Assembly: GCA_033398695.1 (NCBI GenBank)
Contig: CM065815.1
Coordinates: 144,443,001 to 144,507,000 of the forward strand
Source: Orobanche coerulescens
Lineage: Eukaryota > Streptophyta > Magnoliopsida > Lamiales > Orobanchaceae
Length of the DNA stretch: 64,000 nt
Direction of reading: 5' to 3'
Position numbers and translations under genes: made by a program
The notes under the pieces: generated by a model
Told to the model about the DNA's origin: nothing
Database searches by the model: none
What the model saw: the letters and a program-made list of their open reading frames with translations, nothing else
Shown: positions 1 through 11,432 of the stretch, piece after piece
Position numbering within the stretch: the stretch's first letter is position 1
Layout: each line of letters opens with the position of its first letter

Positions 1-1133
1 TTAGAGAACGATGATGGAAAGGGTCCCATGAAATCAATTCCCCAAACGTCGAATATTTCAACTTCAAGGATGAAATTCATTGGCATTTCATTTCTTTTTG
101 ACATGTTTCCATTTCTTTGGCACTGGTCACACTTCGAGACAAGTGTATGTGCATCTTTGAACAGAGTGGGCTAATAGAATCCTGCTTCAAGAATTTTTGC
201 TGCTGTTTTTTAACCCCCAAAATGTCCTCCATAGTGAGAGGAATGACATCTTTCTAATACCTTCTCCATTTCTTCTTCCGGTATGCATCTCCGGATGATT
301 TGATCAGGTCCTCGTCTGAACAATAGAGGATCTTCCCAGTAATAGTATTTCAACTCGGAGAAGAATTTTTTCTTTTGATGATGGGAAAAATTTGGGTGAA
401 TTATTCCACCAACAAGGAAATTAACGATGTCAGCATACCATGGTGCATTTTGTTTTTCCTGGATATTAGAGATTTGGAACAGTTGTTTATCCAGAAATAC
501 TTCATTTATTTCCTTCTCTTGAGCATTGTTTTGGTCTAGTCTATAGAGATGATCCGCCACTTGGTTTTCTGTTCCCTTTCTGTCTCTGATTTCTATGTCA
601 AATTCTTGCATAAGTAGAACCCATCGGATTAGCCTTGACTTTGCATCTTGCTTTGTCATTAAATATTTCAAAGCTGAATGATCAGTGTAGACTATGACCT
701 TTGATCCCAATAAGTAGGATCGAAATTTGTCAAAGGCATAAACCACTGCAAGCATCTCTTTTTCAGTTGTTGTGTAGTTCAGCTGAGCATCATTCATAGT
801 CCTGCTAGCATAATGGATCACTTGCATCATTTTGTCCTTCTTCTGGCCCAGTACAGCCCCCACGGCATAATCACTTGCATCGCACATCAAAATGAATGGA
901 ATAGTCCAATCTGGAGAAATGATGATTGGAGCTGATGTAAGTTTATCCTTCAAAGTTGCAAAGGCCACGTGGCATTCATTTGTGAAAAGGAATGGTGTAT
1001 CTTTCTCAAGCAAAGAACAAAGAGGTTTTGCTATTTTTGAGAAATCTTTTATGAACCTCCGATAGAATCCTGCATGTCCGAGAAAACTCCTTACTCCTTT
1101 CACCGAAATTGGTGGAGGAAGTTTTGCAATCAC
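1..1133 (-). pseudogene. Athila RNase H and integrase N-terminal region
   Basis: The open stretch 210-1133 (307 aa) covers the end of reverse transcriptase ([20 protein letters not shown]), then RNase H with [15 protein letters not shown] and [12 protein letters not shown], and the start of the integrase zinc domain ([11 protein letters not shown]). After a stop at about 210 the same reading direction continues to the window edge: the second half of the H2C2 finger (CDQCQR) and the start of the catalytic core ([10 protein letters not shown]). At least two stops lie in the integrase part. RNase H would remove the RNA template and integrase would insert the DNA copy. The rest of integrase is outside the window. 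Confidence 0.85.
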
Positions 1134-2068
1134 TTAGATCTTTGCCTTATCGACTTCAATTCCATGTTGTGAGATTCTATGGTCAAGTACGATTCCTTCC
1201 TGGACCATGAAATGACATTTCTCCCAATTGAGAACTAGATTTGTGTCTTCACATCTTTCCAAGACCTTGCCTAAGTGATTTAGGCATTTATCAAATGAAT
1301 CTCCAAAAACCGAGAAATCGTCCATGAAAACTTCAATGAACTTTTCAACCATGTCTGAGAATATTGACATCATGCATCTTTGAAATGTGGATGGAGCATT
1401 GCACAATCCGAATGGGATTCTTCTATAGGCAAATGTTCCATAAGGGCATGTGAATGTTGTTTTCTCTTGGTCTTCTGGGGCTATTACGATTTGGTTGTAC
1501 CCTGAATAGCCGTCGAGAAAACAGTAGTAAGAATGTCCCATCTATCTAGCATCTGATCAATAAATGGGAGTGGAAAATGATCTTTTCTTGTCGTCTTGTT
1601 TAGTTTCCTGTAATCAATGCACATTCTTCATCCTGTGATCGGTCGTGTCGGTATAAGTTCATTGTGCTCGTTCTCTATGATCGTGATTCCACTCTTTTTG
1701 GACACCATATGTACAGGGCTCACCCATGGACTATCTGAGATTGGATAAATGATTCCTGCGTCTAGTAATTTAAGAATCTCTGCCTTCACAATTTCCTTCA
1801 TATTTGGATTCAAACGTCGTTGATGCTCAATTTAAGGTTTGCAGTCTTCTTCCATCAAAATCTTGTGAGTGCATATAGAGGGGCTTATTCCTCTAATGTC
1901 CGCAATAGTCCATCCAATTGCTCTTTTGTAATTCCTCAATACCCTTAGTAATTTCCCTTCTTCAAGTTCGGTCAATATGTTAGATATGATGACCGGAAGT
2001 GTAGAGGAAACGCCCAAGTAAGCGTATCTCAAATGTGTGGGTAGAGGTTTGAGATCAAGTATTGGAGC
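1134..2068 (-). pseudogene. Athila reverse transcriptase, broken
   Basis: Three pieces make up the domain. Frame 1832-2068 holds the N-terminal lead-in (LKPLPTHLRYAYLG, TLPVII). Frame 1628-1813 holds the first motifs (ILKLLDAGIIYPISDSPWVS, then VSKKSG). Frame 1134-1541 holds the palm, with [31 protein letters not shown] and the catalytic FMDDFSVFG. Stops at about 1541-1550, 1627 and 1830 break the frame. The lead-in continues directly from the protease frame beyond 6077 if the 4.0-kb solo LTR and one GGAGC are removed, which shows the insertion fell inside a once continuous coding region. Confidence 0.88.
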
Positions 2069-2926
2069 TGTAACACCCCCAAATCCCATTGGGTTATTAC
2101 AGTGCCGTGGACCCCACACCAGGAGATCCACCAGGCGAACATGACTAAAAATACAACAACTGACCAAAAGGGGAATCACAATCCCTACACTGACATCCAA
2201 CATAATATTCAGATATGGAATTTCAATGACAACAGTGGGCCTACAGGGCCTAAATAAAATACAACGACATCCACGAGCCTTGCTCGGATAATACAAAATG
2301 ACAAGGACTGAACAAAACTGGAGTACTCCAACTGTCTGACTGACATGAACACCAAAATATCTCGGACTAGTATCGCTTGAATGCCTCGTCGCCATCGTCA
2401 TGCCCCTGTGTCTCAACTCTCTCCTCGCAAGCACCTAAAACATGAAAACATGTTCCGCCCCCACGAGGTCAGTCATCTAGATAATGAATATCAAATACAT
2501 GTACAACATGATATGCATCCAAAGGCAGAATGAACAATACAACAATGGTAGTACGAGATACTCACAAACCAAAGTAAGAATTGAGCATTCGTGGAACACT
2601 ATGCCCATGGCATACGATCAATACCTGCTCAATAGGTTAGAACATAAGTGCCCAACGGAGAATCATCAATATAGAACACAACAATACATTACCCGAAGGT
2701 AAACCAAACCAACGCTAAGATAAATACGAATCACAATGCCCGAAGGCTCCAACGGAAATATCGATACATCACAATGGCCTAACAGCCGAACAGCCCGAAG
2801 CTGTTTATCATCATAATACCCTGGATGTCACTCAGCCGAAGCTGTCAAACACCACAATGGCCCGAAGCCAAAACAACCCGAAGCTGTATCAATGAGGGCC
2901 GAAGCCACGGCACGAAGCCGTATCAC

Positions 2927-3442
2927 AATGAGATCATTAAATGACCGTGACCTGCTGAATTGCAGGTGCTGGGAAACCAACCGCGAGGGTTCAAGCCCCA
3001 GACTTACCCATAATGAGATCATTAACATGACCGTGACCCACTGAACTGTAGGTGTTGGGAAACCAACCGCGAAGGTTCAAGCCCCAAGCTTACCCATAAT
3101 GAGATCATTAACATGACTGTGACCTACTGAACTGTAGGTGTTGGGAAACCAACCGCGAAGGTTCAAGCCCTAAGCTTACCCATAATGAGATCATTAACAT
3201 GACCGTGACCTACTGAACTGTAGGTGTTGGGAAACCAACCGAGAAGGTTCAAGCCCCAAGCTTACCCATAATGAGATCATTAACATGACCGTGACTCCAT
3301 CGAATCAGAGGTGTTGGGAAACCAACCGCGAAGGTTCAAGCCCCAAGCTTACCCATAATGAGATCATTAACATGACCGTGACCTACTGAACTGTAGGTGT
3401 TGGGAAACCAACCGCGAAGGTTCAAGCCCCAAGCTTACCCAT
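2927..3442. repeat. Tandem repeat, six copies of an 85-87-bp unit
   Basis: The word AATGAGATCATTAACATGAC recurs at 2927, 3012, 3098, 3184, 3270 and 3357, giving units of 85, 86, 86, 86 and 87 bp. Each unit contains GGTGTTGGGAAACCAACCGC and TTCAAGCCCCAAGCTTACCC. It lies in the part of the solo LTR that would be downstream of the promoter on the minus strand, so probably in transcribed R or U5. Confidence 0.95.
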
Positions 3443-3589
3443 CGAGCACTAGCCGAGACTAGCCTAATTAATCACAACAGTAATAATCCCAAGATTACCA
3501 AATTCACAAGAATAATAGCGTGCTGCCTTAAGTCGGCCAACACGACGACAACAACTCATGGATGTGCACCGTCCACGGCAGTCCCAATT

Positions 3590-4030
3590 CAAATACCTCG
3601 ACTGCCTTGGAATGTCCAATCGATCACAACAACTTAACGGATGGAAACTATCCTTGACAGTCCCAATTCAATACGTCGATTACCTTAGAACGGTTAATCG
3701 ATAACGATGACACAACGGATGGGAATTAACTTCGATAATCTCAATTAAATACATCGATTACCTTAGAACGGTCAATCGATACACAATGATACATCGGATG
3801 GGAATTATCTTCGATAATCCCAATTAAATACATCGATTACCTTAGAACGGTCAATCGATACACAATGATACAACGGATGGGAATTATCTTCGATAATCTC
3901 AATTAAATACATCGATTACCTTAGAACGGTCAATCGATACATAATGATACAACGGATGGGAATTATCTTCGATAATCCCAATTAAATACATCGATTACCT
4001 TAGAACGGTCAATCGATACACAATGATACG
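3590..4030. repeat. Tandem repeat, about five copies of a 79-bp unit
   Basis: The word CATCGATTACCTTAGAACGG recurs at 3752, 3831, 3910 and 3989, exactly 79 bp apart, with a close copy at about 3673 and a more diverged one near 3595. Each unit holds two ATCGAT sites. The array follows the 86-bp array within the same solo LTR. Confidence 0.93.
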
Positions 4031-5469
4031 GTAGAGTGGATGTCCCGGCGTCTTAAACTGACCACCGAAATAGATAGAATAAAGAATATATCAAACGCCT
4101 TCAGTCGGCCAATGCAACATCATAGTGACAGTTCCAATTCAATAATAGCAATTCAACGATGCCTCAGAACGACATTCACGTCAACAATAATAATCGATAC
4201 ATCGATGCCGCGAACCGGCTATCGACAACAAGAATCTCAATGCCTTAAACCGGCCGTTAACGAATAACAATCACATCTGGCATAATCATCGAAGGGTATT
4301 GCATCAAACAATTCCTGAATATCAACAAATCACGAAGAGACTAAGTCTCGAAATGATACAATACATTCATACACATATATGATAACATTAATCTCATTGA
4401 CCAGTACAAGTATAAAACTTGCCTCAAACCGAAGACGAACAAGTCCTTCCACGATCAACGACCTAGCACGAAACGACGAACGGCGCCTCCCGACGATCAC
4501 AAACACTCGAACAACCTTGAATGAAAACGATTCATTCAAAAACACAAAATCAATAGAAAACAACGACAAGGACAAAGCCCGATTCAAACACGAATCGATC
4601 ACACCGCACGAACAAATATCATAGTTCTCAACTATGAATTCTAACGTCCTCCAACACCTCGATGATCAATTAACATGATCATTACGTTCTTAACACTTGT
4701 GAAATCCATTTAACAAGATTCACTTAAGAACAATCATCAAAACAATCATCTCAAGATGATAATATCACCAATATCATCAAATTGATCCTCCTACAATGAT
4801 AATATCATCAATATTATCATTATCACCCCAAGAACATCATCAACTCAAAAATCATGATGTCTGAAACAAAAATCCTTCATCATAACCTCATGAATTTGGA
4901 TTAAACAACAAGATTCACTCAACCATTTTCAAATTATGATAATCACCTCATAAATCATCATAAATCCTTACTAAAATGGTTAAAATCTTTCAAGAACACC
5001 ACCAACAACAATAATCATCTCAAGACTATGTTAATCATATAACAAGCTTAACATAATCCTTCCTAGACATGATTATAACCTCCAAACAATCTAAAACATC
5101 AAGAACATAATCATACTCAAGCTATACCAACATGTTCTTCATCAAAAGTTCATCCAAACTATGAAGAATCATGATATACTCCATCAATCAAACAATACCC
5201 GAAGAAAACAACAACAACAACAACAACATCAAACTCGAAAATCACTTGAAGAACAAGAGATTGAGGGAACTTACCAAAGAAGAACAAGAAGAAACCTCCA
5301 AAAACCAAAGGAGCACCAACAAGCTTCCAACTTCAAGCTTCAATCCAAGCTAGGATGATCAAGATCGAGTTGGGAGGGGCTAAACATCAATAACAAGTCC
5401 GAACGGACGATTCTAGGGAGAGAAAATGTGTTTTGGTTCGTGAGGAAATGAAAGACGAAACCAAGATAA

Positions 5470-5875
5470 ATAGACTGACCAATTCATTACATACGTTATA
5501 CACTATGGTTAACGTATGTAAGAGGCATTACGTACGCCATGCTAAGACATTAACGTACGTAATGAAAAATCCAGAACTAACTGGACTGAAATACGAAGGC
5601 CTTAACGTACGTAAACAAGAACTTATTACGTACGTTAACAAGACCTACATTACGTACGTAGAGCTCACCTCTTAACGTACGTAAGGGTTCGTTGACTGCA
5701 ATAGTGAGATCCGATCGGAAGATGCTCGGGACCCACCGGCCGAAAGTGACTGCGAGGAAGGTTCCTGCCACCTACCAAGCATTACATACGTAACCTTGCA
5801 GGCATAACGTACGTAATATCAACACACTAGCGTACGTAATGCTACACCCATAGCGTACGTTAAGGCTATGAACTT
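5470..5875. promoter_or_regulatory. Palindrome array TTACGTACGTAA in the solo LTR
   Basis: About a dozen exact or near copies of TTAACGTACGTAA, CATTACGTACGTAATG or TAGCGTACGTAATG are spread over 400 bp. On the minus strand they lie directly upstream of a TATA-like CTATTTATC (5465-5473), which is followed by TTTCATTTCC as in the other LTRs. The position suggests U3 enhancer or silencer sites. Protein binding is inferred, not shown. Confidence 0.7.
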
Positions 5876-6077
5876 AGCCAAAAATCCAAACTCTCCAACC
5901 AACAATCAAACGACGAAACCAACCCGACGACAAGTATAAATATTTCGATCCCGAAATATTTCAATACAATATTAATGGTATCAGTCCAAAACAACAACAC
6001 TTGTACAATTCCAAATGAATACGTACAACTCAACAGTATCACAAAAAAAAAAAATTACCCCCGGATATTACAGGAGC

Positions 6078-6947
6078 TTCTTGTAAAGAAGGGAGGGGTT
6101 TAGCGGAGCTTGTCCCCAGTTCTTCAAAATGTGAATGCCTTCTTAAGGGTGGTAGTGCTTCTAGATAGTTAACTGTTTCGGCCAAGTGATATTCTTCTTC
6201 CATGCTGGTTAGAGAATTTGCTATACATGTCTCAAGAGGATCTTTAGATAGAATTTTCTCTAAAGACTTGTTCACCATGGCTTCGATTGCGTCTATTCTT
6301 AGACAATATTCATATGTGGAGGGTTGATTCAAAGTTTTTAGGGCATCGAAGATGACATGTTCGTCTTTTACTCTGAGAATTAGCTTTCCTTCATAGACGT
6401 CAATAAGAGCACGTCCGGTTGCGAGAAATGGTCGTCCCAAAATAATGGGAATATTCTGATCTTCTTCCATGTCAAGGATGATCAAATCTGCTGGAAATAT
6501 GAATTTATCAACCTTGACGAGCACATATTCTATTATCCCACGTGGATACTTGATTGACCGATCGGCTAATTGTAGTGAAACTGTTATTGCTTTTGCTTCT
6601 CCCAAGTTCAATTTGTTGAAAATTGACAGGGGCATCAAGTTGATACTTGCCCCTAAATCACAAAGAGCTTTGCCAAAATTCACTTCAACAATTGTACACG
6701 GGATTGTGAAAGTTCCCGGATCTTTTAGCTTGGGTGGCAACTTCTTTTGTAGTATTGCGCTACATTCCTCTGTTAGCATGACAGTTTCGTATTCTTCAAG
6801 CCTTCGTTTGTTGGAAAGAATATCTTTCATAAATTTGGCATAGCTTGGCATTTGTGCTAGAGCATTGGCAAAAGGAATGTTGATGTGTAGCTTTTTGAAA
6901 ATTTCCAAGAATTTCCCGAATTGAGCATCGAGCTTGTGATTCTTCAA
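6078..6947 (-). pseudogene. Athila protease region
   Basis: This reads as the segment after gag, with an aspartic protease of retropepsin type. The catalytic motif is CDLGASINLMPLSIF (DLGA where many families have DSGA or DTGA, as usual in Athila), followed by IILGRPFLATGRALID near the end of the fold. Upstream is the conserved FAKALAQMP-like region, here FANALAQMPSYAKFMKDIL. The frame runs on past 6073 into the inserted LTR, which adds a false tail (ISGGNFFFL). It is separated from gag by a frame break near 7050 at a run of eight A/T bases, probably a slippage mutation. Confidence 0.85.
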
Positions 6948-7020
6948 CCGTTGAGGAAATGGGATAGGTGGAACATAAGATTTTGTAGCAACTGGACCTT
7001 TTTGAGATGAAGGTCCTGTA

Positions 7021-8565
7021 TCAGATTCTTTTTCTGATTCTTGATTTTGTTAATTTTTTTTGTTTTTCCAGATGATTTTCCATAGAAATTTCGGGCAACT
7101 GCACTCCACTTCTTGTTGTGATAGCTTGGACATTTTTCCTTGGATTTACCTCGGTATTGCTAGGTAACATGCCATGAGATCTTTCTAAAAGTATTTTGGC
7201 CATTTGGCCAACTTGTGTCTCCAGATTTTTAATTGAAGCATCATTGCGTTGTTGATACTTCAGTTGTTGTTCAGCTAGCTTCGTGATTGCTTCTTCCCAT
7301 CCGGGCTTCTTTTCTTGATGTGTTGGATTCAACACATTGTTGTTGTTTGCATAAGAAAATTTTGGATGATTTTTGTACCCTGGATTGTATGTTGGCCCGT
7401 AAGGATTGTATGCGTGCCTTTGGAAATTCTGAGCATACGCCACTTGTTCTGGTGGTGGTGGTGACTGCTCCTGTTGCACTAAGGGACAGATAGTGTTGTT
7501 GTGAGTTGCTCCATAAATTTCACATGAAAAAGCTGAAACTTGTGGAGTTTGCACCGTCTTCACAGATTGAGGAGTTGAAAAAGACATTTCCTCGACTTTC
7601 TTTGATAGAGCTTCAATTTTTGCCAACATAAGTGAATAAGAATCCACTTCAAAAACACCATTTGGTTTCTTTTGGATATTTCTGTCTGGCCATCTTGCAC
7701 TTTGTTCACTTATAACCTCAAAAAGATTATAAGCCTCTTTCATAGTTTTGTTGCCCAGTGAGCCATTTGATGATGAATCGACATTGGCTCGGCATGAAGG
7801 TAAAATTCCAGAATAGAAGTAATTGACTTGTGCTCCCAAATTGAAACCATGGTTAGGACATTTTCGTAGCATATCTTTGTATCTCTCCCATGCTTCGTGG
7901 AATGATTCTGAATCTTGTTGACGAAATGTAGAGATTTCGTATTTGAGTTTCGCCACTTTTATTGGTGGAAAGTATTTAGTGGTGAATTTTTGGACAAATT
8001 CGGGCCAATTTGTTATGCTTCGTGGTGGCAAAGTATCTAGCCACTCTCTTGCTCTGTCCTTCAAAGTGTGCACGAAAAGTCTCATTTTGATTGCCTCGTC
8101 ATTTACATTTGGATATTTGAAATTTCCACATATCTCCACAAAACGGTTAATATGGAGATATGGATTTTCGTCGGTTCTTCCATAGAATGAGTTGTTGTTG
8201 GAGAAGAGATTGATGACATCTGGGCGAATTTGAAAATTGTCCACTCCAAATGGTGGATAGATTACACTTGATTGAACGCTCAAAGATGGGGGGTTCATGA
8301 ATTCCCCAAAGAGCATGTTGTCTTCATCTATTTCCGGCACAATAGGATATTGTTCATGTTGAATGTTTTGAACATTAGGTATTCCCCCCAGTGGAGGAAT
8401 TCTTTCGTTATCATTTCCTTGGGGGAGACGTGGATTTAGTTCGTCCGCCATTGATGGTGAAGAAATAATGTTTTTCTTTTGTTCTCTTCGCCTTCTTCTG
8501 AATGTGGCTTCGATCTCGGGATCTAGTGAAACTAAATCGCGATTGTACGTCCTTCGCATAGACAA
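7021..8565 (-). CDS. gag: Athila gag
   Basis: A 514-aa open frame. It has the N-terminal RRRRREQKK patch, then the plant retrotransposon gag domain at about residues 130-260 (REWLDTLPPRSITNWPEFVQ, KYFPPIKVAKLKYEISTFRQ, SFHEAWERYKDMLRKCPNHG). A C-terminal zinc-knuckle remnant follows, CEIYGATHNNTIC, in which the second cysteine has become tyrosine. The start codon is 76 bp downstream of the primer site, as expected for the first gene. Gag would form the particle that packages the RNA. The frame ends early near 7050. With a broken knuckle and dead pol this copy is unlikely to function. Confidence 0.85.
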   Translation of the reverse strand: MSMRRTYNRDLVSLDPEIEATFRRRRREQKKNIISSPSMADELNPRLPQGNDNERIPPLGGIPNVQNIQHEQYPIVPEIDEDNMLFGEFMNPPSLSVQSSVIYPPFGVDNFQIRPDVINLFSNNNSFYGRTDENPYLHINRFVEICGNFKYPNVNDEAIKMRLFVHTLKDRAREWLDTLPPRSITNWPEFVQKFTTKYFPPIKVAKLKYEISTFRQQDSESFHEAWERYKDMLRKCPNHGFNLGAQVNYFYSGILPSCRANVDSSSNGSLGNKTMKEAYNLFEVISEQSARWPDRNIQKKPNGVFEVDSYSLMLAKIEALSKKVEEMSFSTPQSVKTVQTPQVSAFSCEIYGATHNNTICPLVQQEQSPPPPEQVAYAQNFQRHAYNPYGPTYNPGYKNHPKFSYANNNNVLNPTHQEKKPGWEEAITKLAEQQLKYQQRNDASIKNLETQVGQMAKILLERSHGMLPSNTEVNPRKNVQAITTRSGVQLPEISMENHLEKQKKLTKSRIRKRI

Positions 8566-8640
8566 GAGGATCTACAACAAAGAAAAAGTTGTATTTATAA
8601 CAATAGTTAATAATGTAATTTTTCAAAAATAACTTATACT

Positions 8641-8658
8641 TCCCCGGCAACGGCGCCA
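8641..8658 (-). other. Primer-binding site of the Athila element (tRNA-Asp type)
   Basis: The minus strand reads TGGCGCCGTTGCCGGGGA, six bases from the LTR end (CGTGTCA). This matches the 3' end of plant tRNA-Asp, the primer typical of Athila and its relatives. It fixes the orientation and the inner LTR border. Confidence 0.88.
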
Positions 8659-8664
8659 AAAACT

Positions 8665-9991
8665 TGACACGTTGTTAGTGTAACTATCGCAAGTGCACGA
8701 TATCGTATCAAGTAGTAAAGTGGACTTTTTGAGTCCGGTTTATCGATCCCACAAGGAAGTTTGGTTATAATTTGAATTATACACTATTAGTCTATTTTTA
8801 TAGATACTAGGATGAGTGAAACACACAATTAAAGAGTTTGGTTTAATAGTTGCAAAGTAAATGCAATAATAGTTCTAATATTTTAAGGAAATAAAAAAAT
8901 TGCAATAATAATAGATTGATTAACGATAAAATGAAATAGTTGGGATTACAAACTTAGTTCGTCATTAGTTATAGAAGATGTATAGTAGATCATAAGATGA
9001 ATTTACTTATTATGTTGTGTAGATTCGATTTTCCTTAAAAAGACGGTTTCTCTTTCGAACTATAAAACGCCCCTTACATATTGAATCAATCCACTATATT
9101 TCTATGTTGATTGGCTTCCATACATAGCATTAGGATTTATGAAAATAACTCAAAGAATCATCTAAGGACTAGAGGTATATTTATATCCCCTAGAACAACT
9201 TAGAGTGAAGATCATTTGATCTAATCAAACATATTTTCTTTCGAAACATATGAAGACCATAAATATCGTCATTTATTGGCCAAATAAATAAAGATTGTTA
9301 AAACAATGAAAATCACACGCAATAATAAGTAATTCACAATAGATCTTTTATACAAACATAAACAACATGACTAACTTTGTTTATAATCCCAACTAAAGGT
9401 TACTTAGCCCATGAAGGGTTTATTATACATGTTACAAGCTTTGGTGGTCATGTTTAGTTGAATCAAGAGAAAGAATTGATCCTAACTCCCTTAGTAGATA
9501 AAGGAGATAGAAGCAATAAACTCTCTGAACAACATATGCTATGAGATAGAAGCTTTGGTGGTCATGTTTAGTTGAATCAAGAGAAAGAATTGATCCTGAA
9601 TGTTACGGCCGTAACTTGGCTTCGTAAATTTGTTCACTTGTTGCTTTGAAAGTTACGTTTTCAGCCCAAAATTTCTCAGACTTTGCGTTTTTGCCCCAGA
9701 TCTTCTTCGGATGATAACTTTTGATATATAACTCTGATTTTGAATCCGGAAAGACTGCCGAATTCGTCTCGGAAAGCCCTACAACATGAATATATCAAAA
9801 TTCAACAAAGAGAATATTTGTTAAACATGTTGTTTCTTGAGTAATTCAGTTATTTAATCCGATCATCATCCGATAAAAATAAAATTATTAAAACAAATTA
9901 ATTAAAAGCAAAAAACGAGTAGACTAGCTCAATTATGGGTGAATTTTATCGATACAAACCATGGATAAGTGTACAAAATTGACACTTATCA
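8665..9991 (-). repeat. 5' LTR of the Athila element
   Basis: 1327 bp, running on the minus strand from TGATAAGTGTCA to CGTGTCA, TG...CA at its ends. It contains a direct repeat of about 47 bp at roughly 9439-9486 and 9549-9596 (core TTGGTGGTCATGTTTAGTTG). One perfect 14-bp palindrome, GTTACGGCCGTAAC, lies at 9602-9615. The partner LTR is outside the window, so length and target duplication (TTAAA at 9992-9996 expected) cannot be confirmed here. Confidence 0.8.
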
Positions 9992-10308
9992 TTAAACTTG
10001 TAATACCCGTGATTTTTGTTCTGTTTACTTCAAATTATTCGTCGGTTGTGCCGGTCATTTTGTTTCATTGAGAATTATTCAGGATTTTCCCTATGTTGTG
10101 TACCATGTTGTGGCGTTTGTCGGGTATGACTTGTTGTTGTGTAAATCGTGCGGATCTGTGCATGCATGCGTGACTTGGCATATTGTCTTCCATTGTCATT
10201 TTGTCTCTTGGAGGGCGTTGCGAGTCCTTATTTTTGTTCCCTTTCGAGTTGGTTATATCCTGAGTACCTTTGGGGCCGTTTCGGGCTCGATATTAGCCTC
10301 CTATTGTA

Positions 10309-10510
10309 GAACACGAGCAGGCCACACGAGCACGTGGTCGTGCGTGGCGCTCGTGCGCAATCCAGCGCTCGGCAGTGAGCTCCAAGGACGCACGAGCAGG
10401 ACACACGAGCGACTGCTCGTGCGTGGTGCTCGTGCATGGTGTCAGTGGATGGGAAGTGTCCTAGCGCACGACCAAACACACGACCACTTGGTCGTGCGTA
10501 ATGGTCGTGC
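10309..10510. promoter_or_regulatory. Hairpin array upstream of the element A promoter
   Basis: Several inverted repeats occur close together: CACGAGC-GACT-GCTCGTG (10404-10421), ACGACCA-CT-TGGTCGT (10480-10495) and the related CACGAGCACGTGGTCGTG (10328-10345). They end about 10 bp before the TATA box at 10520. The 3' LTR has the same array at about 15765-15970 with small changes. The word differs from the TTACGTACGTAA type but the placement is the same. Confidence 0.7.
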
Positions 10511-11432
10511 GTCGCTGATGTATTTAAGGGGACAGACGGGCTTTTCACCCCATTTCCTCCCCTTCTCCTCTTCTCCTCGCGGCTGTCGGACGGGTGAGAC
10601 TAGGGTTCGAATTCTTGGTTGATTCTACTCAATTCCAAGGTGTTTTGGAGATATCTAGGTGATTGTAACATCATCTAATTCATTGTTCTTCACCGAATCA
10701 AGGTTAGATTTTCTACAAATCTAGTTTTGGGGAAATTGGGTATTTTGTTTGATTTCGTCCGTTTAATCCGATTTAACCTAGATTAGTGATGGATTATTGA
10801 TTATTAAGTTGTATTATTCTAATTTCCTTGTTGTTCCATGGTTTGATTTCCAAGGATTCGTTGTTTTGTTGAATTCCTAATCGACGCCTTGAAGGTGTCC
10901 GGTAGACTGTCATAGAGGGGTTTTCAGACGTTCTATGATTATTCTTCCTCGTATGATCGTTGATTATATGATTTTAGGGTCGAGTTTCTTGCGAAGAACC
11001 CGTGTTAAACCCTTCCATTCATCGTTGTCTTCATTTTCGATAGCATCGAGGGTTTCCAAGATTCCCGGTCGAGCCGTGTGCGACGGAGTACTTACGTGCT
11101 TATTTTGAGGCAAGTACCTTATCCATACATTTCTTGTTTTGTGAATATGATGATCGGTGATCGTCTAAATGTGTTTGTTTGGTTGTTTGAAATGAACTTT
11201 CAAAAGATTCGGTTAGCCTCGTTAAAGGCTCTCTTTCAAAACCGTGTGTATTTTGTGATTGGTGTGTTTCGTAAACGATTATGTGAATCCTATGGATATG
11301 GTTGGTGTTGATGTTGCGCTTGATAATGCGCGTGTACGTATATTGCCTCATTTCGGTGCATTATGGTTTGACATTGTGTTTTGCTAAGTGTTTGATGCCT
11401 CTGGGTGAATTGTTAGGATATCTTTGTTGTAA

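Larger units (their letters stand above)
2069..6072 (-). mobile_element. 4.0-kb solo LTR, Tekay/Del-like, inserted in the Athila coding region
   Basis: Both ends fit the Tekay-type LTRs elsewhere in the window when read on the minus strand: start TGTAATATCC, end GGGGGTGTTACA. The 5-bp target GGAGC stands at 2064-2068 and 6073-6077. No primer site, polypurine tract or coding sequence lies between, so this is a single LTR, probably left after recombination between two. At 4004 bp it is the longest LTR here. It holds two tandem arrays (86-bp and 79-bp units) and a palindrome array at about 5480-5870. Confidence 0.9.
1..9991 (-). mobile_element. Athila-type Ty3/gypsy retrotransposon, partial, interrupted by a solo LTR
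   Basis: Read on the minus strand, the order is LTR (8665-9991), primer-binding site, gag, protease, reverse transcriptase, RNase H, integrase. The left edge of the window cuts the element inside integrase. The primer site TGGCGCCGTTGCCGGGGA, the protease DLGA motif and the FMDD reverse-transcriptase box are the usual Athila signature. The coding part is split at 2069-6072 by a solo LTR with duplicated GGAGC and also carries stops and frameshifts, so this copy is dead. The outer LTR end is TGATAAGTG on the minus strand. Element A landed 2 bp beyond it. Confidence 0.9.

Noticed and set aside
1832..2434. 200-aa open frame on the minus strand
   Set aside because: Only 1832-2068 is Athila coding sequence. 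The rest reads into the inserted solo LTR and is an accident of the junction.
2927..3442. Regular repeats that might be taken for a CRISPR array
   Set aside because: Whole 86-bp units repeat with no unique spacers, in plant retrotransposon DNA with no cas genes.
5161..5358. Short frames with runs of Q or N
   Set aside because: They come from a CAA microsatellite (about 5207-5226) in the solo LTR.
10068..10622. 184-aa open frame in the 5' LTR of A (similar frames at 15404-16004)
   Set aside because: It lies wholly in an LTR over hairpin repeats, has no domain, and the matching 3' LTR breaks it with indels that are not multiples of three.
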